NCBI GenBank assembly: GCA_009746045.1
Contig: RPFO01002078.1
Coordinates: 564,209 to 628,208, forward strand
Direction: 5' to 3'
Source of the DNA: Mesostigma viride
Taxonomy: Eukaryota > Streptophyta > Mesostigmatophyceae > Mesostigmatales > Mesostigmataceae
Length of the DNA: 64,000 bases
The position numbers and the translations under genes were made by a program. Under the pieces are notes generated by a model that was not told the origin of the DNA, ran no database searches, and worked only from the letters and a program-made list of their open reading frames with translations. Shown piece after piece: positions 22,501 to 39,501 of this stretch (positions within the stretch are counted from its first letter, which is position 1; the number at the start of each line of letters is the position of its first letter).

Positions 22501-24379
22501 ACTAGAAGCCTAATCAACCTTATTACGATCACATCACCCAGCTCTATTTCACCTAGCATCAGCGGCTCCCCTTCCGTATCACTATAAAGAAACTATGTTC
22601 AGAGAACCCCGATTCTTAATGCTCAAACCTTGCACGCTCCATTTGTGGCTTGCAAGCTGCCCACGTTGTTTCTATTCATTCGCAACCTTGCACGCTCCAT
22701 ATGTGGTATGCAACCTGCCCACCTTGTTTCTATTCATTGTCAACCTTGCCCGCTCCATATATGTGGTATGCAAACTGAGCCCCGACGTCTGTCTATTCAT
22801 TCTTAGCATTTTCCATTCTCAACCCCCATGTGTGGTTTGCAACCTGACCCCCAACGCCTCATGGGCCCCGTTACGCCCTGGCATGATGCAGGTACCGTCA
22901 ACCCAAACTGCGTTTTCCTGAACTACGTCCCCGACGAGGGCGCCAACTGCGTGACGCCCTACGTCGTGGACGTGGCCATCAACCTCACCCTGGCGGACTG
23001 CACCTCCTTTGACCTCGACCTGCCTCACATCAAGGCAGCGATCAAGGCAGCGCTCAACGATTCCTTGCTGGGGCTGCCCGACTGCGCCGTAACCATCACG
23101 ACTGGTCTTGTGTCAAACTCGTCCGGTTCGTCCGGGGCGCGCCACCTGTTGCAGGGGAGGACACCGGGGCAGGTCGCCCTGGCGATATCTGCGTACGTCG
23201 ACAGTTACCTGGCAGGGACCACGCTGCGCGACCTGCTCCGATCACAGAGCACGACCGCCACCATCGTCGACATCATTGAAGATGTCATTGGAACCGTCAT
23301 GGACATTGACGTCGACGCGGTGTTGCGCGAACTCACCCCCTCCGTTGTGTCCGACCCCCACTTCACCACGGCCACGGGGCAGCGGTTCGACTTTAACGGC
23401 ATCGCGGGCCACAGCTACTGCATCCTGACCGACAAGCAGGTGCACGTGAGCGCGCATTTCATGGGCGCCGTGGACAGCAAGGGGCCGGCGGCTGGGTCCC
23501 AGCCAGACGGCCGCACGTGGATGGACCAGATCAGCATCATGCACGGCAATGACCGCATCCTCATCGACGCCCTGCCAGCGCCGGGTACTCCCTACGCGGT
23601 GTCATTTGGCACCGTTCGCATCAACGGGGTATGTGCAAGCCGTCGCGTGATAGCTACCAAGGCCCCATGAGTCTAAGACTCCTGTGATGGTATTTGGTAT
23701 GCCCACAACTCAAGTCCCTGATTAAGGCTTTACGGCATGCCTGCATTCAGCCATTAACATGTTGCATTGCATGTAAATGTGTCCTGACTTGGCAGAATTG
23801 CTCTTAGCTTTACTATTAATGTAATAGTAAATATAATGTGCGATTTTATCCTCTAACGACTCTCTGTCACTCTGCCTTTGGTTGCATGTTTTAGGAGGAA
23901 GACACAAGCGCACTGGGCATGCATGCCTTGCCTGGAGCTGACGGCTAATCGCAGACACATCAGATGGGATGCACTCAGCATTCCACGATCCCATGTGTTT
24001 TCTGGCTGCCACTTGCGCTGCTGCCCCCATCCCGATGCAGGAGCCGCTGCTGGGCCGCACCGCACTGAAGAAGCTGCCTTCTGGCGTCACGGTCTCTCGC
24101 TCCAAGACGCGTGTGCTCGTCTCCGTGCCAGGTCTCCTGGTGGCTGAGGTGGAGGTGGTCCGCGCTGCCTTCTGGGAGGCGGGCGCAGGCCCTGGCGCCA
24201 ACTTCCTTAACCTTCAGATCAAGCAGTTCAATGGCACACCCGCTGCACACGGCATTCTGGGCCAATCGTACTCGCGCCAATCCGAGGGTTCTGCCTTTGA
24301 GGGCTCTGCTGAGGATTATGCGTCCACGGGCATTTTTGCCACCGATTGCCACTTCAACCAGTTTGCAAATGATAAGTAA
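698..24379 (+). CDS. Modular Cys-rich extracellular protein with Root_cap/vWD-like C-terminus (5' partial, 7 exons seen)
   Basis: Exons: 698-895, 5324-5461, 8803-8955, 11622-11753, 12784-12888, 22892-23628, 24041-24379 (stop TAA). The first five each encode one short Cys-rich module. Each starts two bases before a TGC codon and ends one base into a codon, so all are phase 1-1 and their lengths (198, 138, 153, 132, 105) are multiples of three. The sixth exon also starts in phase 1. The shared pattern is C-x-[D/N], then D-x-G-C, usually x4-P-x-C, and a last Cys near the exon end. The sixth exon carries DPHF and GQRFDFNG, as in Root_cap (PF06830) and vWD-type domains. The seventh has GILGQSY and an ATDCHF tail as in Root_cap proteins. 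The protein is inferred to be secreted or in the extracellular matrix; partner and function are unknown. Introns up to 10 kb are filled with transposons. The 5' end is missing, and grouping the exons into one gene is inferred from phase and module similarity. Confidence 0.72.
1367..2724. mobile_element. TIR element with subterminal palindrome clusters
   Basis: AGCAGTGTTTCTAGTAA at 1367-1383 is exactly inverted at 2708-2724. Inside each end lies a cluster of short palindromes built on GCGTCAG-CGGCTGACGC: about three units at 1398-1510 and about four at 2560-2700. No transposase is seen in the 1.36 kb, so it is probably a non-autonomous DNA transposon. No clear target-site duplication is visible. 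Confidence 0.7.
2955..4780. repeat. AT-rich stretch bounded by palindromes
   Basis: The perfect palindrome GTCCTAAATTTAGGAC occurs near both ends (about 2996 and 4720). It is flanked outward by imperfectly inverted runs of TAGTAGTACTAGTG type (about 2960-2979 and 4750-4776). The arrangement suggests a second non-autonomous element. No protein signal is present inside. Confidence 0.4.
4781..4930. repeat. TAGTA/ATTAATA-rich low-complexity tract
   Basis: Tandem and inverted runs of TAGTAGTACTATTAATA make up an AT-rich intronic patch. Confidence 0.6.
5324..5461 (+). CDS. Exon: Cys-rich module 2
   Basis: The acceptor is ctgcgcag and the donor GTACGTGA. It encodes [14 protein letters not shown], then PTDHPFC, an acidic Asn-rich linker and GLLCA. 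It is phase 1-1 and 138 nt. This is the clearest copy of the module. Confidence 0.75.
5568..7366 (-). mobile_element. Non-autonomous split-direct-repeat (DIRS/PAT-like) element 1
   Basis: The repeat layout is B2 5568-5689, 35-bp spacer, A2 5725-5981, B1 5982-6103, internal 6104-7109, A1 7110-7366. The A copies (257 bp) and B copies (122 bp) are nearly identical pairs. The A-B junction, ending gatt then ctatt, matches the coding element at 17227-22614. Read on the minus strand this is A1-internal-B1-A2-B2, the split-direct-repeat order of PAT/Kangaroo elements. The 1-kb interior has no coding signal, so it would depend on a recombinase supplied in trans. Confidence 0.8.
7425..8050. repeat. Two adjoining minisatellites in intron 2
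   Basis: About 7430-7780 consists of units of about 22 bp, TATCGTTCTTATTTTCCTAC type. About 7775-8035 consists of about seven units of 35-36 bp ending CCTTGGTTGTCTCCTTGAT. Both share the TACTTATTTTCC core, so one probably grew from the other. Open frames through it are repeat translations. Confidence 0.85.
8051..8802. other. Intron sequence, nothing recognised
   Basis: No coding or repeat signal is seen except an isolated copy of the GGTTGTCTCCTTGATGATGA phrase near 8157, related to the preceding minisatellite. Confidence 0.4.
8803..8955 (+). CDS. Exon: Cys-rich module 3
   Basis: The acceptor is ttggaacag and the donor GTATGTG. It encodes [18 protein letters not shown], a Tyr/Arg-rich linker and GYCV. 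It is phase 1-1 and 153 nt. Confidence 0.72.
9238..9585. repeat. 47-bp minisatellite, about 7-8 copies
   Basis: Units contain CACGCACCAGACCCTATTTA followed by TGTCAATAAAGTCATAATGA. Most are near identical; one has lost a few bases at about 9447. It lies inside intron 3. It has no CRISPR character because there are no unique spacers. Confidence 0.9.
9785..10600. repeat. Compound hexa-/trinucleotide array
   Basis: In order: (GCCATC)n 9785-10062, (GCCACC)n to about 10160, a short mixed stretch, (CAC)n about 10226-10315, (CCGCCA)n to about 10415, (CAC)n to about 10460, then (TCC)n and (TCA)n to about 10600. All are purine/pyrimidine-biased derivatives of one motif that change by single substitutions. 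Polymer reading frames (DG, AI, P, G) on both strands are artefacts. Confidence 0.95.
10793..11035. mobile_element. Mariner-like MITE, 243 bp, TA target duplication
   Basis: Terminal inverted repeats starting CAGTCATTCACGCCTTAAG at the left and ending CTTAAGGTGTGAATGACTG at the right are each flanked by TA (10791-10792 and 11036-11037). The interior repeats further copies of the ACTTAAGGC phrase. No transposase is present. TA duplication and a CAGT-type terminus fit Tc1/mariner-mobilised MITEs. Confidence 0.75.
11622..11753 (+). CDS. Exon: Cys-rich module 4
   Basis: The acceptor is acaaacag and the donor GTACGTAA. It encodes [20 protein letters not shown], then a linker ending HECF. It is phase 1-1 and 132 nt. 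Degenerate copies of its 3' end follow in the intron. Confidence 0.72.
11754..12783. other. Intron 4 with degenerate copies of the preceding exon end
   Basis: Phrases resembling the exon terminus GAGTGCTTCAGTACGTA recur near 11795, 11905, 12012 and 12098 (for example GAATGCTTCAGTAATT). The rest shows nothing recognisable. Confidence 0.5.
12784..12888 (+). CDS. Exon: Cys-rich module 5
   Basis: The acceptor is gacggtgcag and the donor GTAGGTG. It encodes [21 protein letters not shown], a His-rich linker and a final Cys. It is phase 1-1 and 105 nt, the shortest module. Confidence 0.72.
12889..13673. other. Intron 5, left part
   Basis: Three loose copies of a TTTCCATTTAGATAGGTGAT phrase occur at about 13125-13240. 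No coding signal was recognised. Confidence 0.4.
13674..15797 (-). mobile_element. Non-autonomous split-direct-repeat element 2
   Basis: The layout is B2 13674-13863, 27-bp spacer, A2 13891-14228, B1 14229-14418, internal 14419-15459, A1 15460-15797. A copies are 338 bp and B copies 190 bp; each pair is nearly identical. The sequence differs from elements 1 and 3 but the architecture and orientation are the same. The 1-kb interior has no recognisable protein. It is classed here as a non-autonomous DIRS/PAT-like element. Confidence 0.78.
15798..17226. other. Intron 5, middle part
   Basis: No gene or repeat family was recognised. Modest direct similarity between the CTTGCACCCCTGGTTGGG and CTTGCACTCCGGGTTGCG phrases (about 16660-16750) suggests an old duplication. 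Confidence 0.35.
17981..18649 (-). CDS. Tyrosine recombinase domain of the DIRS-like element
   Basis: This is the catalytic domain of a phage-integrase-type tyrosine recombinase, expected to integrate circular element cDNA. Visible residues are Arg in YLRVSEAL, the HGLRH box, RGRW, and the Tyr nucleophile candidate in AHYVG. Its N-terminal SAM-like part ([20 protein letters not shown]) lies in the upstream RT frame. The frame shift between them falls in the homopolymer at 18584-18593, so RT and recombinase were probably one polyprotein and the break may be a sequencing error. The stop is at 17981; the first codon shown is only the open-frame limit. Confidence 0.85.
   Translation of the reverse strand: MGLGTKCFGWLAHVGTPSCPPPIPWEAAFALACTMVLQRQPRAAMMVIVIFQQYLRVSEALNLLVGHVRLQPDVRLRGSQRGALLLMSAKTAKGEVQSVVIEDVMTETLLRACMRGKAAWERVFPYDYAQFSRVWHQATQALGVDTVFTIHGLRHGGATYDFLRQRSMADIQHRGRWRSSKTVAHYVGLHRSLALTLPDALVRAIAACPPRIWRSVFSLPSS
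18432..21056 (-). CDS. Reverse transcriptase / RNase H polyprotein of the DIRS-like element
   Basis: The ATG at 21056 is chosen because it follows the gag-like stop by about 47 nt; the frame stays open further upstream over gag. RT motifs seen are [13 protein letters not shown] (motif A Asp) and ITIDDLVV (YxDD box, with I in place of Y). RNase H residues are [28 protein letters not shown] and [14 protein letters not shown], the last typical of DIRS elements. A GVHPNPGP motif (18909-18932) follows RNase H and precedes the recombinase N-terminus. The frame ends at 18432 after shifting out of the recombinase frame near 18590. Confidence 0.88.
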   Translation of the reverse strand: MPLSTTWGRVRSARRRQRATRRRRTFTLQHKVITWLNWLWHGGADPPPKSGGACSRGTAEALKRVKKHCEWYSRRVTGVATGPAEGSDLIYGKCNKYEQLVAERVSLPKREVAGKAKLLDLLALRPSWREVYASEANCIKPEVAASARYWNVPAPSRGCTMAEWGKLMGRAADVGMVEFRETRPKWVDGCFGVAKGVGELRLIVNKKLGNALWVDPPKTVLPHLGIYSEVYIKGRCYTAKSDLVSYYYTIQVPEWWWDYQGLPDVWSTDVGLPGRRRRVWPVLKVLAMGHSHAVALGEAIHEMVLYATGALDPRRQVNRLTSVGELTVLRNAWGNPTALAIEYKEESTREMQIDLEDPPAPMVSITIDDLVVSNGRTCEAVNRLIASAIEDGYAPNNLVPSKDKTIMASPEGEDELEALGVVHRRDGVLEPTAKQLTLVVAHTRVLLERGRATAEALAAVVGRWVWLQMLSRTCLSIWQQSFKFINLKGWGQRTRPLWQGVRDELECAMALAPMLRVDRGAALAPVVVASDASSFGQGVVYAEMAPAEVTELARAREVRGYPTLLTPGEAMYAGPRPLTKAAEKAIIHGRWRVGIKSRWRDSTMHINEKEVRAAVKGVERSARNLGTWGKRVVRLVDSTAALGCLAKGRSSSYRLNKQCRRLCALTLVTGSRSQWVWTPSELQPADGPSRGLSMAASVAGWVRDLTREGVHPNPGPRLGASYLTLLEGKVKPATLMVYHRGLRSFFAWWASRRGRVGSLLRGLTIEEYYCEYVAWAHSRCYSRQLCVNALMGLNLYFPGRCGIGPWHEVFWLAGARWHPLVPPPHSMGGCVCACLYYGAPAAASCGYDGHRYFPTIPAGIGGAQPVGRPCALAA
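21104..22162 (-). CDS. Gag-like protein of the DIRS-like element
   Basis: A 352-residue protein is the first in element order, directly inside A1. It has a basic, Pro/Lys-rich start, an acidic run of Glu/Asp in the middle and a helical C-terminal half ([14 protein letters not shown]). No zinc knuckle is seen. It is assigned as gag by position and composition only. Confidence 0.6.
   Translation of the reverse strand: MPKPGRKPGSTGAGKQLPKANPEVPTATKQTGKGRLGWPTQKKRLHQELSTCSGLPEVCAAFEAVLGTDWVTTVSRWSAAQLESVVGLLVDHVDGPEILAAADPNEALVAALQSARDLADSDEEEMQPPRRPTKGAKKGTKKVGSPAPSKGKAAGDVREQLLELAAIIGKQGQAGKEEEEEEESEEEDFLTKLKDALAGADGASRKPKKTKGVTLPTRAQVVNWRVQERVLPEVLEDANDNGGGIKSWIMATRQGGWRNQESRKVVMNIALAMDTLFKELGPAAGELAGVEYLMRVVAAMLLVESQGSGGWKVAGHLLALKEDASLVSNPAMKMALQSATMMEKLGKAQQTK
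22620..22860. repeat. Four degenerate ~60-bp tandem units
   Basis: The phrases CAACCTTGCACGCTCCATAT and GTGGTATGCAACCTGCCCAC recur about every 60-65 bp between the transposon end and the next exon. Confidence 0.7.
22892..23628 (+). CDS. Exon: Root_cap/vWD-like domain, first part
   Basis: The acceptor is gatgcag in phase 1, matching the module exons; the donor is GTATGTG in phase 0. After a Cys-containing lead ([26 protein letters not shown]) comes a helical stretch. Then come [17 protein letters not shown], the start of the Root_cap/vWD-like fold, and [20 protein letters not shown]. Bases 23629-24040 are the following intron, with nothing recognised. Confidence 0.8.
24041..24379 (+). CDS. 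Terminal exon: Root_cap/vWD-like domain, second part
   Basis: It starts in phase 0 after gatgcag with [15 protein letters not shown]. It continues [20 protein letters not shown] and [12 protein letters not shown], and stops TAA. GILGQSY and the DC-x3-F tail match the end of Root_cap-family proteins. A TGTAA, the green-algal polyadenylation signal, lies at about 24434. Confidence 0.8.
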   Translation, partial: EPLLGRTALKKLPSGVTVSRSKTRVLVSVPGLLVAEVEVVRAAFWEAGAGPGANFLNLQIKQFNGTPAAHGILGQSYSRQSEGSAFEGSAEDYASTGIFATDCHFNQFANDK

Positions 24380-24944
24380 GGATAGACATGGTCAGTTGTT
24401 GTAGTTGCACCGGCCTCATGTAGTCTACGTGTTGTAACTACATCTATCAATTCAGGGCTGAACGTCTTTATTGCATGGCGGTTTGACAGTTTTTTGGGTT
24501 TGTTTTTCCGTGTGTGTTTGGTCTTGTTTGGTCTTGTTTGCTCTTGCCTGCCTTGTGAAGTGTTAAGTTTCCAGTTACCCGCAGCTCCGTTGATAAGAGC
24601 ATGCATGGGGTTTCCTTTTTTTTGCCTTTCTCCTAGTATGTTTGATTTTGTTTTTGATTCGAACTTTCTTGTTGCTGCATGGTTTTGTTGAAGATTTATG
24701 CCCCGTGATCAATACAGTCATAAATTTCTGGCCATCAATTTCTGATATTCAAAATTTGTGAATTTAATGAATGCACATGCCACGGCACAAAGCACAAATC
24801 CTGCTGGGAGGGTGGCGATGGCGATGAGTGGGCCCGTAGGTCAGCAGTCCTGATGACTAAAAGCTTTGAAATAGGACCTAGTAGTTGATTGAAAGCTAGC
24901 TGGGACCCATAGATGGCCCGGAGTCTGCCCAACTTTGGCTGGTC
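24380..24944. other. Intergenic, nothing recognised
   Basis: This is the 3' flank of the Cys-rich gene. It is T-rich (TTGGTCTTGTTTGGTCTTG) with no gene signal. Confidence 0.4.
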
Positions 24945-25650
24945 TGCCTGGGGCTCGAGGCTCGGGCGGTTGGTCTAGAAATCAGCCCCAAAACGGAGGC
25001 CCTGGCTCTCGGCATGGCAGGGCGCCCGCCCACACTCCGCCTCTTAGACGACACCGAGGTCAACTACCCTACTTCAGGCCGCTTCAAGCTACTCGGCAGT
25101 TGGCTTCCCGACTTTGAGGACGACCTGACGACACGGATCGGCATGGCGTGGGCGCAACTCCATGACCACCGCCGCTGGTGGAGCAACCCCGCCCTACCCC
25201 GGATCGTCAAGCGTGACCTCAAGGTCGTCATTCTGACGATCCTGACCTACGGCGCCGAGACCTGGACACTGACGCAGGATCGGCTGGAGCAACGCCTCGA
25301 CGGCAAGTCACCAAGATGCTGCGCAAGGCCCTTTGGTTTGCACATTAGTAATGAGGATTTGTACGCTGATTTGCCCTGTGTTTCCCATATTCTTAGGCAC
25401 AGGTGCCTAGGCCTAGCCGGGCACATCAGTGGCCCGCACAGATCAGGTAGACACATCGGACAGACTAGCTGGCACCAAGCCCGCCCGGCGCCCAGCCTGG
25501 GCGTTATGTCCTTACCTGGGGTGCCCCAGGCCGCGCGAGGCAGGGCTGCCACCCGTGGACTTTTCGTGATAGACTCGGCATGGACATGTGCTACCGTCGG
25601 CGGTGCCGGTGTCGGGGAGGCATGCTCCCCAGCAGTTTGAAGCGCGATCA
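24945..25650 (+). pseudogene. LINE reverse transcriptase C-terminal fragment
   Basis: Translated residues GLEISPKTEALALGMAGR, FKLLGSWLPD, RIGMAWAQLH, ILTYGAETWTLT and ILRHRCLGLAGHI are the thumb and C-terminal landmarks of non-LTR retrotransposon ORF2. The upstream RT core is missing, so this is a dead 5'-truncated or rearranged copy. Confidence 0.8.
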
Positions 25651-25736
25651 CGGAACGCCGGACCGGTCCGTCCTGTCTCTAGCAGCCGTGGCTTTGGCGG
25701 GCAACTGCATGGTACCCCCAATCACCATCGCCTCAG

Positions 25737-25832
25737 TTTTGACACTAATCTCCAGCCCCATACTGACACTAATCTCCATATCCGACACTAATCTCCATAT
25801 TTGACACGTCTGACACTAATCTCCATATCCTC
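25737..25832. repeat. Short tandem repeat GACACTAATCTCCATAT
   Basis: About five copies, some incomplete, lie between two LINE fragments. Confidence 0.8.
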
Positions 25833-26516
25833 GGCGTCCGCTACCGAGCAAGAATGCCGCACCCGGGCCGAGCTCTACTGCGAGCTCCCTCTTGTCACCC
25901 ATACCATCCGACACCGCCGCCTCCTCTTTGCCGGCCATCTTGCCCGCACAGACCAGGTGAATACCGATGTGGGCCCTGCCGGGGGGCTTAAGACGGGCCA
26001 ATTACCAGGTAGACACCTCCTCCTATGGCAGGGTCCCCTTGTCCCATCGCAACCCAGTGGCAAACTTGCGCGCGCCAGGCACCGGCGCGGCGCGACCCGG
26101 ACCTATGTGACACAACTGCTTGAAGATGCAGGGCTTCCGTCTGGGACTATCCGTACTCCGCGCCCGCATGATTGACAAGGAGAAATGGGCTGCCATCTGC
26201 GATAAGCACCTCCCCGAGGGGTATGCTCCTGTTTTCTCCCCACGGGCCCCGCGGCCCGTTGCTAGCCAGGGTAGAAGTCCGCAGGTGGAGGTTATTGGTC
26301 CTGTCAGAGGATAGCCGCTACACTACCGCCTCGTCTGCCATTACAGTAGAGGACAGCTCGGATGAGGATTACATCCCCATCTAGTGCTTAACGGTTGGGG
26401 GATGATGCAGACGATATTTGTCTAAACCTTTGTGTAATTATTTTTCTAATGAGATTAGCATAGTACTCCGTGGCATGCCTTTGCGCATGACACGCAAGTA
26501 CTTACTTACTTACTTA
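25833..26516 (+). pseudogene. LINE 3' end fragment with TTAC-type tail
   Basis: It encodes IRHRRLLFAGHLARTDQVN and LLEDAGLP. It then runs through a 3' UTR to CTTACTTACTTACTTA at about 26500-26516, the simple tail of this LINE. It is similar to 30226-30785. Confidence 0.78.
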
Positions 26517-26784
26517 TGTGCTACCCTAGACGTGACGGGCTCACACCCGGGCAGCCTCCTGGTTTGTCTGTAATATGGAGGCAGATGGTGGCAGCTGCTA
26601 GCCTCAGCACGCTGAAGTTTCTAACCCCACGCCTTAATTTCACCTCAGCTGAGGGGCGGTCTAAACACCACCTCACGGTTGGGGTGGGTTACGCACCCCA
26701 TATGTAGTGGTAGTACCTCCGTTGGAACGCCAGAAGTTCTTCGAGGACTTGCATAGCCTTGAGGGGCAGGACCACCCCGGCCCG

Positions 26785-26925
26785 CCACTCCTTGGTTATG
26801 CTGCTCGACGCCAACGCAATGCTCCCCATGGACACTGCTGGCAGTCGCTTTGCGCCTGCTGCTGACACGGCTGCTAACGACAACACCTCCTTGTTTTCTT
26901 CATTTTTGCGGGATTATTAGCGGGA
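26785..26925 (+). pseudogene. LINE endonuclease-domain fragment
   Basis: The frame reading VMLLDANAMLP, then AANDNTSLFSSFLRDY, resembles the LLDANA and N-x-N-x-x-LF-x-x-FL region of the APE-type LINE endonuclease. It is cut at its right end by a minus-strand TTAA-tailed copy. Confidence 0.55.
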
Positions 26926-27677
26926 TTAATTAAACTCGTGCTCCCGTTGGGGAGTCACGGAGCACCGAAGTGCTTTTAATCCCTGTGTGTGCACAACAGG
27001 AGAAAGGGCAGAGACCCCCAGTCTCCTTCATGCCATAGGCATGCCACAGCTGCATCCGGGCACGTTAGCTAAACGGACACGCTAACGATCCGGCAATCTG
27101 TGGGTGCAATAAGACCCATGTGAGCATGGCATAACAAGGAGCGTGGGCGAGTAAACTGGTCATAGCCAAGACGTAGCATGGCTGTACAACAAGGACTAAG
27201 CTAAGGCTACATGGCTGGTTGTGTACCGTGCGTTAGCGGTGCACGTGACTAGGTATGTTGGCACGGCTAGGCAAACGTTCTAAGCATGGCTGCCATGGCG
27301 GCAGTGACTACCAATGGATACAAGCTAGGGCTATTAGCTAGTCTAGCCCGCGGCCGGGGGGCGTCCACATCTTGTGGTTGATCATCAGGTCCCCGCCCCT
27401 CCAGTACACCTTGGGCTTCTGGGGGTCCTGCTTGTGGCGGAGGTACTTCGGCCACCTGTAGGTCGCGTTGCTGCTGCTGCTGAGCGGGGGTCAGGTCGTC
27501 GTCCAGCGTCCAGGTGAGGTCGTGCAACCGCTTGCGACGAGAGAGGAACCGCTGCTTGTCCTCACGGGAGGGGAAGGTGAGCAGAACTGGTGGGGGAGGG
27601 ATGGTTGCTGTCAACTGCCACTTCCAACGTCCCTCACAGGACTTGGTCACTTTAATCGGGGCCCTAACGACCGTCAT
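26926..27677 (-). pseudogene. Minus-strand LINE remnant: N-terminal coding part plus 3' hairpin and TTAA tail
   Basis: The coding part (27677-27267) reads PPPVLLTFPSREDKQRFLSR then DLTPAQQQQQRDLQ. This resembles the segment before the endonuclease in several LINE families. Toward 26926 the minus strand reaches a GGTGCTCCGTGACTCC...GGAGCACG hairpin followed by TTAATTAAT. The middle of the element is absent, so it is an internally deleted derivative. Confidence 0.55.
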
Positions 27678-27739
27678 GCAGGCCTGTCTGGACTACGTGG
27701 TGGTACAGCAGCCACTTGAGGTGCACTTCGGTTCTGTCG

Positions 27740-30217
<2,478 letters not shown>

Positions 30218-30225
30218 CGTTGCTG

Positions 30226-30785
30226 CTGATCTTGTCACCCATTGCCGGCCATCTTGCCCGCATAGATCAGGTGAATGCCGATGTGGGCACTTCGGGCGGG
30301 CTTATTAGGACTCGGCCGACCAGGTAGACACCTCCTGATCCTATGGCAGGATCCCCTCAGTGTCCCATCGCAACCCACAGCCGCAAACGTGCGGATCTTC
30401 GGAACCCCGCACCGGCGTGGCGCGATCCCCGGACCTATGAGACACAATTGCTTGAGGATGCAGGGCTTCTGGGTATATATACACTCCGCGCCCGCATGAT
30501 AGACAAGGAGAAATGCGCTGCCGGCGCCGTCTACGATAAGCACCTTCCTGAGGCGCATGCTCCTCAGTTTATCCCCATGCACGGGCCGGCCCCGCGGCCC
30601 ATTGCTAGAATATACGCGATATGCACGGGTAGAAGTCCGCAGGTGGCGGTTATTGCCCTGTGGCATGCCTGCGGCGTGAAGGAATGGGGGGGTCTCTGTC
30701 TCCCTACCCGTTGTGCACACTCGCGGATTGAAAGCACTTAGGTGCTCCGTGACTCCGCAACGGGAGCACATATATATTTAATTAA
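30226..30785 (+). pseudogene. LINE 3' end with hairpin and TTAA tail
   Basis: It contains the AGHLARIDQVNADVG box and a decayed C-terminus. It ends in GTGCTCCGTGACTCCGCAAC plus GGGAGCAC, followed by TTTAATTAA. It is probably the 3' half of the copy interrupted by the trinucleotide tract. Confidence 0.72.
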
Positions 30786-32206
30786 CCCGAATGTCACAGA
30801 CTACACTACATACTAGCTTAGTCCAGCTATTCCAAGCCATGCATGCGGTACATTTGTGAGACAACTTTCTATACACAGTTTGAAAAATGGAAGTAGTTAC
30901 AATCTTTTGTAATTTATAATCAGTACCTATTGCGCAGCGCCCACTAAAACTACTCATTCATTTGCTGGTAAAAATTGACAGAATTGCAAGCTTGCAAACA
31001 CGGGCAACGACTATTTTCCATCCTCGAGCCATGCTCTCGGGTGGTGTTTCCTGGCGAACAATGCAGCACTTGATTATCTCAAAATGCGCAAACATGGCCA
31101 CAAAGCCTATTCATCTACTGGACATTACTTACAAAAAAACAGCTTGTGTCCTATAACCCCATCCCTCCATCTGGCAAAGGTGCATTGCCCCAGCCTGACC
31201 TCCACCTACCTACAGGGGTGCTTCATGCTGCCATGCCCCTCACACATGTTTCCCGTTGGCCCTGAATGCATTGGCCTCCTACCAAAGAAGCTCCATCGCT
31301 GACAAGGGAATGTTGAGGGAAGAGGTACCCCGTTGCGCCCCGTGAACAAAGGTGGGGATCACTTTGGCCACGTCATCAAGCGCCAAGGTTGGCTCGGTTC
31401 CATGCTAGCGCATACACCAAGGGGTGTTTCCCTACAAAAGCACAAGCGCCGATTTGCACAGTGCGAGTGCCACAGCAACATCTGGGTGGCAGACCGCTCC
31501 GGTCCGAGACGCTGCGTGCGCACAGAGTATGGTACAAAATGAACAACAAAAGCTGTTGTGCAGCCATCCCCCGCTGGGGCAGTGTTCCCTTCCCAAGCTC
31601 GCCACATCCACAATGTGCATGGAATATTACGAACAACGTGGGGGGAGACCACCCCTTGGAAGCCAATCCTCGAAGCCCGGACGCAGAACAGGGGTTCCCA
31701 CAATACAGTCATGTGTGGGATGGAAGCCAGGGTCACTTGCCCGGTGCGCAGGTTCCGCCGTCACTCATGGCCGTAGACCTGGCCCCCTGCACGGTCCCTT
31801 GACAATGAACTCCTTCCCTGGACAATGAATTCCGGCTTGCGAAGGCAGCGCGGTCCCAATCGGTGATGAGAGTGGACCATTTACATGGGAGTGGCGATCT
31901 TCGTGGTGTGCACATCCAGCCATCAGGGGAGAGACAACTCGTATCTCTCACTGCGTTTTCAGGCAACGTTTCGGGCCTCTCAGGGCATGCAGTGCCATTG
32001 CAGGGCACCACATTCCGGACGGCCACATATTACAAAATGGGTTGGTTTGCAACTTTAGGCTCAATGACCGAATGCGGCACCCGACTGGGCTACTCACCCA
32101 TGGCCTGTTCTGGTGCAGCATTGGAACATATTTGTTTCTTGGTTGGCTCCATGCTAACATGCAGCACCCTACTGGTTCGCGGATGCCAGGATCATGACTG
32201 AGCTGC
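30786..32206. other. Intergenic, nothing recognised
   Basis: Overlapping short open frames on both strands lack any recognisable domain. A TTACA at 32030-32034 gives TGTAA on the minus strand, a candidate polyadenylation signal for the AGPase-like gene about 175 nt past its stop. Confidence 0.4.

Positions 32207-39501
<7,295 letters not shown>

Larger units (their letters stand above)
17227..22614 (-). mobile_element. Coding DIRS/PAT-like tyrosine-recombinase retroelement
   Basis: Split direct repeats: B2 17227-17358, 33-bp spacer, A2 17392-17772, B1 17773-17904, coding interior, A1 22234-22614. A copies are 381 bp and B copies 132 bp. On the minus strand the order is A1, gag-like gene, RT/RNase H, tyrosine recombinase, B1, A2, B2. 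This is the arrangement of PAT-type DIRS elements such as Volvox Kangaroo. It lies in intron 5 of the Cys-rich gene, antisense to it. Near-identity of the repeat pairs suggests recent insertion; the only visible coding lesion is a frame change at a ten-base G/C run. No target-site duplication is expected or seen. Confidence 0.9.

Noticed and set aside
31359-32201. Several overlapping 100-130 residue frames between the LINE field and the AGPase-like gene
   Set aside because: They overlap each other on both strands, have no recognisable domain and show no splice or repeat context.
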